This document shows positions 11,076 to 23,718 of a stretch of DNA of 64,000 nucleotides, one piece after another. The position numbers were made by a program, and so were the translations under genes. The notes below the pieces were generated by a model, which had not been told where the DNA came from, made no database searches, and saw only the letters and a list, made by a program, of their open reading frames with translations. Position 1 is the stretch's first letter. Each line of letters opens with the position of its first letter. The DNA is from Pilaira anomala (lineage: Eukaryota; Mucoromycota; Mucoromycetes; Mucorales; Mucoraceae), in contig JAIXMQ010000072.1 in NCBI GenBank assembly GCA_025716855.1, forward strand, positions 1 to 64,000. Reading direction: 5' to 3'.

Positions 11076-12106
11076 TCAATCTTCTAATTCAGTCAAATAC
11101 CTTTCGGCATCCAATGCCGCCATACAACCTGTGCCAGCAGATGTAACTGCTTGACGGTAATGTTTATCTTGTACATCACCCGCTGCAAACACGCCTTTTA
11201 CTGAAGTATGCGTTGTACCAGGCACTGTTTTTATATATCCAGCTTCATCTAACTCGATCTGTCCCTTTAATAATGCGGTTGCTGGTGTATGGCCAATCGC
11301 ATAAAATAATCCATTCGCTTCAATCACGCCTTCTTCTCCAGTTTTTGTATTTCGTGTAGATACTCTGTCTAATAAATTTCCATCCCCTAAACACTCTACA
11401 GGTACCGTATTAAAATGAACTGTCACTTTAGGATGATTCAACAATCGATTTGCCATTACTTTAGAAGCACGAAGTACATCACGACGAACCAAGACATGAA
11501 CATGAGATCCATACTTTGTCAAATACGTTGCTTCTTCTGCTGCAGAGTCGCCACCACCAATAACCACCAACGGCTTATTTCGAAAGATTGGTACAGCTCC
11601 ATCACATACCGCACATGCAGAGATACCATTTTGCCAATAAATATCTTCTCCAGGTAAATGCATACGCTTAGCAGATGCTCCTGTTGCAAAGACAATAGCA
11701 GTGCTTGTATCGGTAGGTTCAGGCTGTTCTTCAGTTCCTTCTCGCCATATTTTAAATGGACGTGTAGTTATATCAATTTTTGTAATAGTCTCAGTTTCAA
11801 TGACCGTGCCACAGTGTACGGATTGCTCACGCATACGCTCCATAAGCTCACCGCCTTGAATACCATTTGGGAAACCAGGGAAGTTCTCAACGTCTGTTGT
11901 GGTTGTGAGCTGTCCCCCAGGAGCAAATCCGTTTGCCATCATACCTTCAAACATGATGGGCTCCATTTGTGCACGGGCCAAGTAAATAGCGGCAGTATGA
12001 CCTTTACATATTTATTTAGTATATCTTTTCTTTTAACTAAATGTCAAAAAAAATTACCAGCTGGTCCAGATCCAATAATCGTAACACGGTTATATATAGG
12101 AGGCAT
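11076..12106 (-). CDS. TRR1: Thioredoxin reductase (NADPH), low-molecular-weight type
   Basis: Two exons (12058-12106 and 11076-12001) joined in GPAG/HTAA; 324 aa, normal for the fungal/bacterial type. It reduces oxidised thioredoxin with NADPH through FAD and a redox disulphide. Visible are the FAD dinucleotide fold [18 protein letters not shown], the active-site Cys pair in [11 protein letters not shown], the NADPH fold [13 protein letters not shown], and the C-terminal FAD motif [16 protein letters not shown] with [17 protein letters not shown]. No signal or mitochondrial presequence is evident, so it is probably cytosolic. The short first exon carrying part of the FAD motif removes doubt about the start. 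Confidence 0.97.
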
Positions 12107-15100
12107 ATTATATATATATATATATATTTTATTTATAGAAAAAAAAAAGGTTTTTTATAAAAAAAAATTCAATAGCGATTTATAAGAAACCCAAGATAAA
12201 AAAAAAATAATTTCTCTTTTGACATGTTTAGTAAAAATCTGATAACAAATCCCCTGGCAACCAATTTTATGAATATAATCAAATCCATTGATTCGATTTT
12301 ACATGTCTCAAAAAAAAAAGCATTTCTACCTTGTGATTCACTTGGCTTTTTAAACATGATTCACTTTCTTTTTTTTTTTTAAATGTGTCTAAAACCTTAC
12401 CCACAATTGACGAAAACTTTCTAAAATAATGGTACGCTTCTCTAATACTAACACTACCTTCTTTTTAAACTCTTAAATACATTCGCAAAAATGAATTAGC
12501 ATATAAATTCTGAAATAGTCATAAATCAATAAAATATACTCGCTAGAGAAAAATTATTAAGTACATTTCCTTTCTAAATGATGCTTTAAGATGTAAGTAT
12601 ATGATATGTAGGTAAATTGCCAAATTGTATGAATGTATCTATGTCTTGAAAGTTTATCTCCAGTTAATAGATGCATAATAAAAAAAAAATTGTATTATTA
12701 TAATTGATATATATGGCTATTATTTAGCCAAGTAGTCAATGGCTATGGCCACAACAGATATAGCCTCACGATAGACCACATGGTACGACTTGGTCATGTT
12801 TAGTCTATTTATATTCTCATTTTGCGAAATCTGCAAGTATTAGAGGATATCCTCTTTTTCTCGAAAATATTTAACCATAAGATTGTTTGAGAAGTGAACG
12901 AATAAATCTCTTTCTTTTTCATTGGGTCCAAATATGTAGAGATAAGGAAATGCTATACTTGTCGTATTTAAGGAACCGTGTAACACAAAGAACACCTTAC
13001 ATTATTATGTATGCATTTTACAAACAGCAAGTTAAAGCTACAATCAGCATTTGATGAAAACATCTTGAGTGTATTCTAAGTTCGTATGCTGCACAAGCGA
13101 ATTTCGTTAATGTAATTTTCGAATACGGAATATAACTTGACTAAAAATAAAAAAAAGAGTAGTTATAAATTTATGAATATACTTGTAATAAAAGATAATT
13201 CTTGTCAATTCAAGTATGCACATTTATCAATGAAGTCTGAAATAACGGACCCTAGGCTCGTGCCAACCATGAAAATATAATTACAAGGTACTCTTTAGTC
13301 AGAAAACTAGTAGTTCATCTATATTCTATTCCTGAAAAAGATGTCTAAACTAGCTTTTTATCATCTCCCTTTGTCTTTTTTCTCTTATTTTTAAAGACAT
13401 CTTGTTATTTTTGCGATGGCAACGGCAACGTTATAGCCCTCATATCATATTGCGCTGGAATTACAGTCCTCGAACTATCTGTGCATTGACGAAACGCCAA
13501 ATCTGATATAAAGCTCCTTCTCAAATTATTTGTTGGTACGATGTTTTTGATTATCTGCGAACACTTACTTAACTCTTTCAGGGGAAAAAGACGAATAATA
13601 CTATTACATACGAGACAAGTTATTATGGCTTGATTTGCAACACCTACCGTTACACAGCCGATATTAAATTTTGGTTAATCCCAAGAATGAAATAAGTAAC
13701 AAAAGTCTTGATTTGTCTAAAATGGTCTGTTTATGACTGAACACTTCAGACCGTTCTTCAAATATCATTTTGAACAGTAGGATGCGTCATATCGACTATG
13801 ACGCCAATATTAGCTTTTATAACCCAATTTTTGTTTGAGCAGTAATTCACAGCACTATTAGCTCCCTCAGAATTCGTGTTTTTTTTTGCCCAAACTTGTA
13901 AATTTAATTATGTAGTTTACTTTCATATTAAAATTAGATTATTTATAAAAAAAAAGGAGGAAAAAAAACTTTATTTATACTTCTTTCTTCTACTCTAACA
14001 AAAATGCCAGATATATTAAAAGTTTTATAGCCATTTCAATTACTTTCCTATTATATGGTTTTATATACCAAAAAATAAAAATAAAAAATGGGAGGGAGAA
14101 GGCCTATTGTTCTAAATTAATCACGTCGTGCTTAATACGCATTAAACATCTATCGCATGAATAGGTGAAACATCACCTTCAATTGACTATAATGCTTCTC
14201 ATAAATAGATTTATTCGTTGATTATCTACTAAGTGTTACATTTGGCTGCTGTGCCTGGTAGTTATATTAAAAGGAGCTTTATGGATTGTAATTACGATGA
14301 TGTGACGTACTTACATAAAGAGTCAATTAGGTAATCAAAGTTTATAAGTTAGTGTATGGAAAAGTACAGAGAAGTTAGGATACGTGTCATTCACATGAAC
14401 GAAAGTATAATAGACAATGTTTATAAATATTTCTTGTAGTTGGTTGGTTAGCAGAAATAGACTCACATAAAAAGTCATATATAAAAAAAAAAAAATAGCA
14501 AGTGAGAATACTTGCAAGAATTCCAAAGAAGAGGGTAAAACAAAAAATACAATTTATGGAGGATAATTTACGTAGGAGGATTTCAACTATTACATCAAGA
14601 AATTATAGTAGCATGAAAATAAGGCGTATAATTCAAATGAAAGAGGAAACCTTCCGTGTGACGTCAAAATAAGTTTGAAAAAGAGGTTTCGTGGTTTGAA
14701 TGCCAAATTTCATAATAAACAAGCTTTTTTTTTTTGTGTGTGTCGTTTCCTTTTTCCTTTTTTTTTTTTTCTTCTTCTTCTTCTCTCTCCTCTCTTACCC
14801 ACCTCCTCCTTTTTGTATTACGAAAGGACGTGTGAGTAACAAACAAAGTACATGTGAGCCTCTTTTTATTATTATTATTTTTTTCTATTTCTCTAACACA
14901 CACACACCTACTTCGAAACATATACGATTAGTTTTATATTTCGCCATTGAGAAACGAAAGATATAAGTGTGTGTTTTTTTTTAAAAAAAAAAAGAAAGAC
15001 AAAAACGAGCGAGAGTTTTATATTTATATATATATATTTAAGTCAGTCGATTAATATATAATATGGTAAAATAATAATAATAAAAATCAATTGTGCTACA

Positions 15101-15179
15101 AGTCGACATATTACTTATATACACTTTAAAATAGAATGAATATACACAAGATATTAAGATTATCTGTCAAAATCATATA
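12107..15179. other. Long gene-poor interval (3 kb)
   Basis: No convincing gene. It holds (TA)n near 12109-12127 and many A/T tracts. On the minus strand near 13.78-13.88 kb a short open stretch reads EGANSAVNYCSNKNWVIKAN, which faintly recalls zinc-type alcohol dehydrogenases, but the neighbouring sequence is full of stops. The right end, with (CT)n/(CA)n stretches at 14.76-14.91 kb, is the presumed promoter of the YEATS gene. Confidence 0.5.
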
Positions 15180-16388
15180 ATGAAAGGTACTTTAAAAGCA
15201 TCCGAAGGACATCCTTGGCGAACATGGAAGATCAAAGTAGTTGCAGTAGATCATAATCGAGAAAGAAAAGGCAAATTATCCTATTTATTGGATCATGTTG
15301 AATATATCTTGCATCCAACATTTGAAAATCCTAGAAGAGGTAAGAAAGGGAGAATGATTGAATTATATTTATTCACACTGTCTAGTATTTATGAAGGAAC
15401 CTTACTTATTACAAGAAAAAGGTTGGGGAGAATTTGATATGCGTGTAGTCTTGTTTTTCGCAAATAATTTAGCAGAACCAGAAAATATCTTTTTTGATTT
15501 ACATTTTCGAGAATCAACTTATACCATTTTGCATAAAATTCATTTCAAAAATCCATCACCGGAATTCATAAAATTACTAAATATCGAATTAGCACCAAGT
15601 GATCATCATTTTTTACAACAAAATGATCATCATATTAAAAAGAGACGTACAAGTCCTTCTGCAAGTACAAATACGAATAGTAAAAAAATAAAAACTCCTC
15701 CATCCATCTCTTCACCAGCGGATGGTCCTTTAACACCCACTTCTTATTATAAATACCCATTACCTCCTACTTCTCCTGCCATTTTACATCAACAACAACA
15801 AAGAGATGGTCAAGAACTGTTTTCAAATATGATGGCAACTGATGATTTATTTAGAGCAATTCATGGGTTTAGACAAAATATAGATGAAGATATCATTATT
15901 GATGATGTATATCAAGAAAAAGATTTAGACACTGTGAATCCAATACATGGTAAATTAATAGAAGAAAATGTACGAGTTGCTTGGGGCTTACCAGAGGTAG
16001 TGTAAATGCACATAATTTAAATATATGTAGGTATTCATGTTATTTTATAATAACTACAGGGCTTGGATATGCTGGAATTAGCAAAAAGACTTAGTTTACG
16101 AACACCAGAACAAACAGAGGAGATAGAAGCATTAATTAAAAATCATAAACGAGATGGTATTTATGTAGAAGAAAATGATGGTAATAAAGATATATATGTA
16201 TATATATTTAAACTAGGAATCTAACTTGCTTATTATTAGATGAATTCATTGTAGACCTTTATTCATTAGGCCCAGAATTACTAAACCAATTATGGGATTA
16301 TACCGAAAGAAAGAAAATGTATTCACGCACAGTTTTGTCCCCATTCTCGCTTGTACAAGCGAATACAATCATGATCGAAGACGATTAA
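15180..16388 (+). CDS. YEATS-domain protein (Taf14/AF9-type chromatin reader)
   Basis: Four exons (15180-15339, 15386-15996, 16060-16180, 16240-16388); 346 aa. The YEATS domain spans about residues 1-105: HPWRTWKIKVVAVDHNRE, VEYILHPTFENPRR across the first splice, then LLQEKGWGEFDMRVVLFF. The GWGEF block and LHPTF are the Taf14/AF9 signature of readers that bind acyl-lysine on histone H3. The middle is Ser/Pro/Asn-rich with a basic HHIKKRRTSPS stretch (likely nuclear signal). The C-terminus (LDMLELAKRLSL...ELLNQLWDYTERKK) is a helical partner-binding module, as in Taf14/AF9 proteins. Whether it serves TFIID/TFIIF, SWI/SNF or an elongation complex cannot be told. Its stop is 22 bp from that of the convergent Hel2 gene. 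Confidence 0.87.
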
Positions 16389-16410
16389 ATAAAATAAAAA
16401 AATTATTTAT

Positions 16411-18121
16411 TTATAAACCTACACGGAATAAAACTTGCTTTCCTTTCTTTCCTTTCTTTTTTCTGTTACTGGTTGAAGTATCTGAATCTTCAGTTTCTGT
16501 TGTATTTGTAGAGTAATTATCTCCTGCCCATGCGTTTGAATTAGATTTTTTTAGGTATGCATTGATATCTGCTCTACGACTGGATCCAGAGGAAGATGGT
16601 AAGGCAGGAAACAAGTGTTCAGATTCAACTGATTGTTGATGACTACTTGTTGATCCACTCCATGGTGTTGAGGACTGGATAGGTAGTGAAGGTGGTGGTG
16701 ATCGAATGGCACCTGCATCTACTGCAGCAGAAGCTACTTTATCCCAAACACCTGCCTTTTTCTTTGGTGCAGTTGTTCTTCTTGATCCATTAGGAGCATT
16801 CACAACCAACACACGAGGTGATTCCTCTCTCTATGTATATATCTGTAAGTCAAGATTACACACACACACATATATATATATTTATTCAACTTACAGGGTT
16901 TTTTAATTGATTCCAAGTACGCACCATGTCTGATTTCAATGTTCGATTATCCACTAAATCCTTTGCACTCATTAATATTTTCGCAGTAAAATCTGCATCT
17001 TTTCCACATAATTCGTAAATTGAATTCACATAGGTCTCTGCGTTTATACTTAAACTTGTAAAGGCGGTCGTGAGTTGACGAAATTTAACTACTTTTTCAA
17101 AATTTTTAAACATGTCTGCAATACCATCTAATGCAGCAGCGTGACGTGAGACTATGCCTGTGTCAGATTCGTTGGAGGGAGAGGAAGAAGAAGGTTCTTC
17201 TCCAAGTGTTGGCCAGTGATCTTGTTCGGTTAGTTGAAGTGAATTGACCCTAGTGTTTAATGAGCTGGTTGAACCATTCATGTCAGGAAAATCTTCAGGG
17301 GTTAATCGAATTGGTTGACGTTGACCTTGTTGTAATTGTTGTCTTCGTGGTTGTCCATAATTCAAATTGACGTCAACACGACGTGCTTCTGTTTGCTTAC
17401 GACGAGATAATCCATTTCCATGCACATTTACCTTTTTTGAATGAATATATCAGCATACAAAGAAAGAAAAAAAAAATCTCCCCACAATGATTTATATGTT
17501 TTACTTTACCTCATGTGCCTTTAAATCAATATCAGAGTCAAATACAACAAACTTATTATCCAAACACTCCTTATACATGCACAAATAGTGATCTTGTTTA
17601 AAATGTTTTTCCAAACTATCGTAATTTGCGTAATACTGACGTTGAATTCCTTTTTTCAAACACAAGTGACATTGTTCATGTTTATCACGACAATGTTCAA
17701 ACAATTCATCCGCGCCATAAAATCTCGATTGACAAAATACACATTCTGGGTGACCTGAAAACCCCGTTTCATCCTCTTTATTAAACGTACTATCACCTTC
17801 CAAATTATGTTTCTGTAATTGTTCTTTGGTATATAAGGTATGTTCATGAGCAAAAATTTTCTTGTTTCGGATGCACAAGTCACAAAAGAGTCGATGATGG
17901 ACTTGCTTGACATGTCGTTTTAACTCGTGCCAGTTCTCAAACGCTTCCTCACACTCGGGTTCGGGACAATTGTGTTGTAAAAGGATCATGGTATCCTTGT
18001 ACATACTCTCGGTTTCGAAACGAATACCGTATTTTGGGTCGTAAAATGGTGTATCGTCTCGTTTATAATCATCGTAAAGCTTCTCGCTATCCGTTGTAAA
18101 TACAACTCGTTTTGCCTCAGC

Positions 18122-18154
<33 letters not shown>

Positions 18155-18592
18155 AGGTGTCTGTGAATAAATATACTAAATAGCGCCCATTATTTATCTT
18201 ACCTTGCAGTAAGCACAATTTTTTGTCTTGTAAAGTACTCTTAAACGTAAGGTACATAAATGACACGTACGATGGTTACAAGGACCTAATGCATAGTACT
18301 CTATAGGTCTTGTACAAATAAAACAACCTTCTGCATCTTGATCTCCTTCTTCCTCCTCTTCAACAACCTTTTTCTTGAAACCTTTTAAAGGTGCTTTCGT
18401 AATAGCCGCCTTTTTAGTGTCTTTATCTTTAGTCACCTTCTTTTTATCAGCTGCAGTAGAGGACGACGCGTCTACTGTAGAATTTTCTTCTGTTGCCTTC
18501 TTTTTATTGGATCGGTTACGATAGTTTCTTTTCTTTTTGGAGGCGGTTTCAGAAGAAGAAGAGGATTGGTTTACAGCTTGATTAGGTTCCAT
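16411..18592 (-). CDS. HEL2: RING E3 ubiquitin ligase of the Hel2/ZNF598 family (ribosome quality control)
   Basis: Four exons (18203-18592, 17510-18121, 16895-17431, 16411-16830); 652 aa. Hel2/ZNF598 ubiquitinates 40S proteins on collided ribosomes. The protein starts with a Lys-rich tail, then a RING (GCFICTRPIEYYALGPCNHR, TCHLCTLRLR, then NCAYCK), the family's conserved linker VVFTTDSEKLYDDY and YDPKYGIRFE, and several C2H2 fingers (CPEPECEEAFENWHELKRH, FCDLCIRNKKIF, CVFCQSRFYGADELFEH, CHLCLKKG). A helical Hel2 C-terminal segment (LTTAFTSLSINAETYVNSIY) follows, then a Ser-rich end with KKKGKKGK. Exon 4 begins after ATACATAG; the frame demands this acceptor rather than the upstream CTTACAG. 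A poly-A tract serves as the intron 1 acceptor region. Confidence 0.93.
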
Positions 18593-18891
18593 TAAAAAAT
18601 AACTTTTAAGACAAAAAAAAATATATACATGTATTTAGGTTAAAAAAAAAATCATTAAATGACAACTCAGTTGAACCGCAGTATTACAAGCTACCAATAG
18701 AATGGTTTGTTGTTTAAACAGATGCACAAAATAAAATATTATAAATATGAGGTACTGATTCACATGTTTTTTATGTTAAAAAAGTGTTCTGACTTTCTAT
18801 GAAGATATAGATGATTTGTAAGCTGCTCTTAGTGATCGTGTATTTTATTAAATTAAGTCATCACCTCAAGGCAGTTTAACTTTTAAGAAAA
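18593..18891. other. Intergenic between Hel2 and PSD genes
   Basis: Presumed promoter of the Hel2 gene and 3' flank of the PSD gene, both on the minus strand. AT-rich; no further feature seen. Confidence 0.5.
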
Positions 18892-20049
18892 TTAAATAAA
18901 ACATCCAATTCTTTCTCCCATGACTACAAGTGTCTCCAAGGACTTTTCTGAATTTGTTAGCAAGTCTTTATCCCATTGAACTGTGTCTTTGGGAAATACG
19001 ACAATTACTGTTGAGCCTCCGTATTGAAAGTATCCCATCTCTTGTCCCTTTTTCATTTCTTTTTCTTGTTTTGCTTCTGTCATCACTATTGATCCTACTA
19101 ACAATGCTCCAATTGACACGTAGGCATAGTTGAACCCTTTATGACTTTTGATCTTTGTAATACTACGATGGTTTTCTGTGAATACATCGAGTGTTTCATT
19201 CACTGTACATGGATTCACTACAATAATAAAGTAAGATATCTTGTTTGATTACTTATTTCTTAATGATAGTTTACCTGTATAATAACTGCCTTCAATTGAT
19301 TGCATACTTTCGATGGTTCCCTTTGCAGGTATATGGAACCGATGATAGTCTTGTGGTGCTAAACGAAAGATAGCCAAAGATCCACCTTCTAATTCATCAG
19401 CAAATGCCTGATCTTTTAAAAGATTGGATAAATTAAAGTTTTTTCCTTTAATCCTTTTTTGTTTAATAAAATGTAAGAATTAATATTTATACATATGTAT
19501 GCAGTTATAAATACCAAAAATTCGTTGCCGTATCCACAGAGTTGAACACGTTTAATCTACAATCTGCAGCAGAAACAATCACATCCTATTGATTATTGTT
19601 TAGTCTTTCATCTTTTCTTGAAGCAATAAATCTCTTACATCATCTTCTAATTGAGCAATAGGTCTCTTTTCTGGTAGAATAGCTCTTGTAAAGAACTCAT
19701 TAAAATTCTGATACTGAGAGATATCGGAGATCACAAAATCGTCCATTTCAATCATATAATGTTGTACAAAACTTGGAATTTGTTTCACGGATTCTGGTAA
19801 AGTAAAATAAAGCCCTTGACGTAAAGTTTCTTTTAAAAATAAAGTTTGCATCATACTACTACCCACGACTTTTTTTTTTTAAAAAAAAATTAGTTTTTTA
19901 TTTCTATTCTCTTGGTTATAATATATACCTTTTCCTCTGTAATAACCACCAAATAATAAATGCATACCAATACGTGTATAAATTGGCATTTCTTCATAAT
20001 GATACTCTCCTGTCTAATATAATGCATTTTGTAAGAATGACGATTGTTT

Positions 20050-20129
<80 letters not shown>

Positions 20130-20587
20130 TATCATTTACCGATCGAATAATCACAAAGTTACCATATCTTTTCTCAACAGCACTTCGAAAACCTTCAGGA
20201 ACAAGGTATCGATGAATCCAGCCACTTACTTTACGACGATACCAGCGTTGAGGAACTTGAGATGAAGGTGAATAAATACCAGTTTCTGCTTATAAAAAGG
20301 TATTAAGTGGTGTGGTACCAACATGCAAGATATTCTACATATTTACCTTCAAGAGATGTTTCTTCTGGATTTGTACTCATGTCAACAATCTTACTAAAAG
20401 ACTAAATATCATCTTTAACGACCCTGCGTATTATTATTTTTTCTACAAGAAAAAAAGAAAAGCTTACTCTCATTAAGGCAGCTTGGTCCTTATTTTGAAT
20501 ATATTCCTCTACTTCTTCCTGAGCAGGATTAAATTCCTCAGAAATAAGTGGATTTTCGTCTATAACAACTTCTTCATCAATAGCCAT
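18892..20587 (-). CDS. Phosphatidylserine decarboxylase proenzyme
   Basis: Eight exons (20468-20587, 20347-20401, 20140-20288, 19929-20013, 19639-19868, 19515-19585, 19275-19453, 18892-19217); 404 aa. Converts phosphatidylserine to phosphatidylethanolamine. The family blocks are present: FNEFFTRAILPEKRPI, DVIVSAADCRLNVF (with the Asp of the self-cleaving triad), APQDYHRFHIPAKG (His) and YFQYGGSTVIVVFPK, where cleavage before the Ser of GGST makes the beta/alpha chains and the pyruvoyl group. There is no N-terminal transmembrane segment or C2 domain, so it resembles the shorter PSD2/3-like class rather than the mitochondrial Psd1 (which has LGST). Intron 3 contains a 75-nt T run. Substrate and location are family inferences. 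Confidence 0.92.
20053..20127. repeat. 75-nt homopolymer T tract inside a PSD intron
   Basis: An uninterrupted run of 75 T on the plus strand (poly-A in the transcript), within intron 20014-20139 of the PSD gene. It makes up more than half of that intron. The true length may be uncertain because of sequencing or assembly of homopolymers. Confidence 0.95.
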
Positions 20588-20803
20588 TTTAAACAAAAAT
20601 AATAAAAGTATTGAAAAGGGGAAGAAGTAAAAAAAAAAAAAAAAGTTTAAAACACAAATAATTTATAGTAGTACCATAAATAACGGAACTGATTTAAATT
20701 GTCCAATTATAGAAAAATTTACAAAAAAAAGTAAATTACCGCATTGTTGGTGATTATCAATTACATCATGCTAAAGTTTGTTTATTATTATTTTATTATT
20801 TGT

Positions 20804-21788
20804 TTAAATATCCTTTTTGTTTTCATTTTCTAGTTGAACGGGTTCAAGTTTAGTTACATTGGCCTCAATAGGAGCAGTATCAACTTTTCTACTGGCATCA
20901 CGAACAAGAGGGTCCTTAGATGTCTATAATATAAGGTGTTAATATCCTACACATATATCTATACTAAAAAAAAAAGCTACTTACAACTCCTTCAAGTTGA
21001 ATAAGTTCATCTTCCAATCTGATATATTCAAGAGACATGTTCTTAATCTTGTTTAAAATACTATATACAAAAAAAAAAAAAAAATTAATCACTTATAAGT
21101 TACTTTTTTTTTATTAAACTTACAGTAAGAGCAACATGGTGAATCCAGTAAGATATAAATTTCTTTGAGCATAAAACTTCTTTGCAGCTTGACCAACTTG
21201 AGCTCTGAAATCAGTAGACCCTAATGCTGCGGCTGGGTTCTCTTCTTCTTTGTTAACGACTTCATAGAATGCTTTCAAGGTATTAACGGCATCTAAAAAA
21301 AAAAATATTCGTTCATCAGCATGAAATAAAACCCTCTCCCGGGAAAATTAAACTTACCCAAGAAAAGTACGAAAATGAAACTACATGAATTAAAATTAGT
21401 TTAAGCTGTTTCAATTTCTCTCCATCTAATGTATATATCACTTACGCAAACACCACCTTCATAATATATTGTGCATGGGCGACCTATAAGATATAAAAAA
21501 ACTTAAAAACAGGTTTTTTTTTTTATAGTATTATCCTTTACTTACTGCAGGTGAAGTCATTAACCAGCGAAATACAGGTTTTTGCCAGCGTGTAGGAATA
21601 GGTAGCTATAGAAACGCGTTAGTTTTATGAAAACTTGTTTGAACTAGAGATAAATACCAAGAATAAGAAGAATGTGATGACCTATTATAAAGCTTTTTTT
21701 ATGAATATCCAATTATTTATACATGTATTTAATAAAAACTTACCTCGAGGGTCAAAATACCGAATACGATACCGTAATAAAGTGCCAT
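20804..21788 (-). CDS. BAP31/Yet-family ER membrane protein
   Basis: Eight exons (21744-21788, 21658-21681, 21546-21605, 21446-21483, 21358-21380, 21124-21292, 20985-21060, 20804-20923); 184 aa. Begins MALYYGIVFGILTLE, followed by a second hydrophobic part, a TM segment around FAFIFVLFLDAVNTL and a third at NLYLTGFTMLLLLIL. After that comes a coiled-coil-like charged stretch (IKNMSLEYIRLEDELIQLEG) and the C-terminal end ENENKKDI. The order of three TM segments, the LFLDAVNT block and the coiled coil is that of BAP31 (yeast Yet1/Yet3), which helps membrane cargo leave the ER. The last four residues KKDI fit the KKxx ER-retrieval signal. Two exons are only 23 and 24 nt long. Confidence 0.9.
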
Positions 21789-23718
21789 TGTAGTTTTTTA
21801 TATTTTATAAAATCAAGTTGAAAAAGCGTTATTAAACAAATTAAAAAAAGTTGATCCATATATATTGCAAAAAAAAAAAAAAAAAATTACTCTACGTCAT
21901 GTTGAGACCATCAAGAACCAAATCGGGCTGATTTTAGTGTCGGCTTTTTAACGCAAAATACGTGTAAAAGCAGTTTTTTTTTTTACAATTTTTAATATTA
22001 CACATGCAGAATGTATTCGTCTAACTTGATCTGCTTTGTACTCCATCTTTCAAAAATTTCAGAAAAAAAAAACACCCACAAAAACGCTAAGCTACTCAGA
22101 AATCTTTTTCTGTAATTGTTTGACAATAAAATTTTAATTTAAAAGTTGAGATTAAATCCTTTTTAGCAGAAAGTTTAGTAAATTATACATCTGTGTGGGG
22201 AAAAAAAAATGATTGTATCAGTCACTCTCAATTCATTCAGAATAGTATTTTAAATCCTACTAGGAGATTAGTATTCTGTCAAGCTTTTAAACTAGAATCA
22301 CAACGGGGGTCATATATTTTATATACTCATCTTCACAATGCATTAAAAAAGATCTAAAAGATAAATCATACAGCATGTATTGGATTTGTTTCATTTTCAT
22401 TTATCTTTTTCATCATCAGCGTGAAAATTATTTTTTCAAGTTCGAAAAACCGCATCTTTAGATCATGCTTTGTTCTTTCTTCATAATTACCTAAATTTCT
22501 AGCTCTTTCCATCTTTTTATTCCTCAATAAAACAAGAAAAATCATCTACTGAGACAATAACATCAGGTATATACACGATACAGTGTTTTTTTTAGTAGGT
22601 GGTCCAAAACGGTTCATCTTTTTATCTCTTTCACGTTAGACACCAGTATATGTACATATAACAACAACATTTGAGGGACAAAGTGCTTTTTTCTTTTCCT
22701 AGCTACTCATTCTCCAAATTGAACTGAGTATCTGGTTCTCGAGATTTATCGTAAGAGAAAAAAAAAACGAGGGATATGTGTTGAATGTTGTGAGATATAG
22801 TTCTGGTAATTCAGAGAATTCCGACTCTTCACTCTTTTTGACAAACTCTTTAAGGTAGCTTGCTTAGTATCTTCGTTCTTTCTCAGATTTAATCAATTTC
22901 TTCTATTTCCAGCAGCTTTCATCTTCTTTTAACTTCTACTTCTAGCCACTTTCAACTTCTTTGATCATTTGCTTCCGTTTGTGGTTAACTGCATTGCTAC
23001 ATAGTCTTTATCCGTCAGTCCAACTCTAATATCATTTCATTAAGGGCAGAAGCATTTTTCTTCTGCTACTTGCCGTACAAGCAGGAGCTCTTCTTATAAT
23101 TTGGCAGAAAGAGACATGTTTGTAAATCGTTGACAGAGTTTGACGAGTAGGTATTCACCATTTATTTCGTGCATTTAAGTCAGCAATTTGATAAATTGAC
23201 GAACTCTTTAATCTTTTTTTACAGCGGCCTCAGCTTGTTGATAAATATGTCTTTGTTTTGCATCACTTTCAATAATTTCTCTCGACTATACTTCTTGATT
23301 TATTTCACACGGCAGGGCGTCTGAAGGCTATCAAATAAGCCAACCATGCTTTGTCTCAATTGATTGACCTTATGTTTATGGTTCCTACTATTCCCAACTT
23401 TGAAAGGTCCTTAAAAAAAACCCAGAGAATCGAAGCACATATTGAAGGGCATGGTAGAATGTACTGATTCAGAGATGGATTATAGCAGGTACTTTATGAA
23501 ATCAATAGGCTCCTAGACCCTTTATAGCATGCTTTTCTGCTACCGGTTGGCATGGTAAGTGATTTTTGAAGCTTTATTGTTACAATGAATGATGTTAAGT
23601 TTCAGATTTGAGAGTTATGAACCGTGACTTTCTTTCAAGATTATGTTTGGAAAGTCAAGTTTGGGAGGTTCTTGATTTTTTTTTTTTTTTTTTTTTTTTT
23701 AATTATAAAAAAAAAACA
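21789..23718. other. Gene-poor interval with a weak coding trace
   Basis: Upstream region of both flanking, divergent genes. On the minus strand between about 22.9 and 23.3 kb a helical-looking stretch REIIESDAKQRHIYQQAEAA is followed by stops in every frame. It may be a very old decayed gene. A poly-T tract (23678-23700) sits right before the start of the SPF45 gene. Nothing else recognisable. Confidence 0.45.

Noticed and set aside
11415..12185. Long plus-strand frames opposite thioredoxin reductase
   Set aside because: Antisense shadows of a well-conserved gene; no motif of their own.
14664..14966. Frames on both strands over the CT/T-rich tract
   Set aside because: Low-complexity sequence gives open frames on both strands; likely promoter DNA.
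19890..20265. Poly-Lys and poly-Phe frames
   Set aside because: Translations of the 75-nt homopolymer in an intron.
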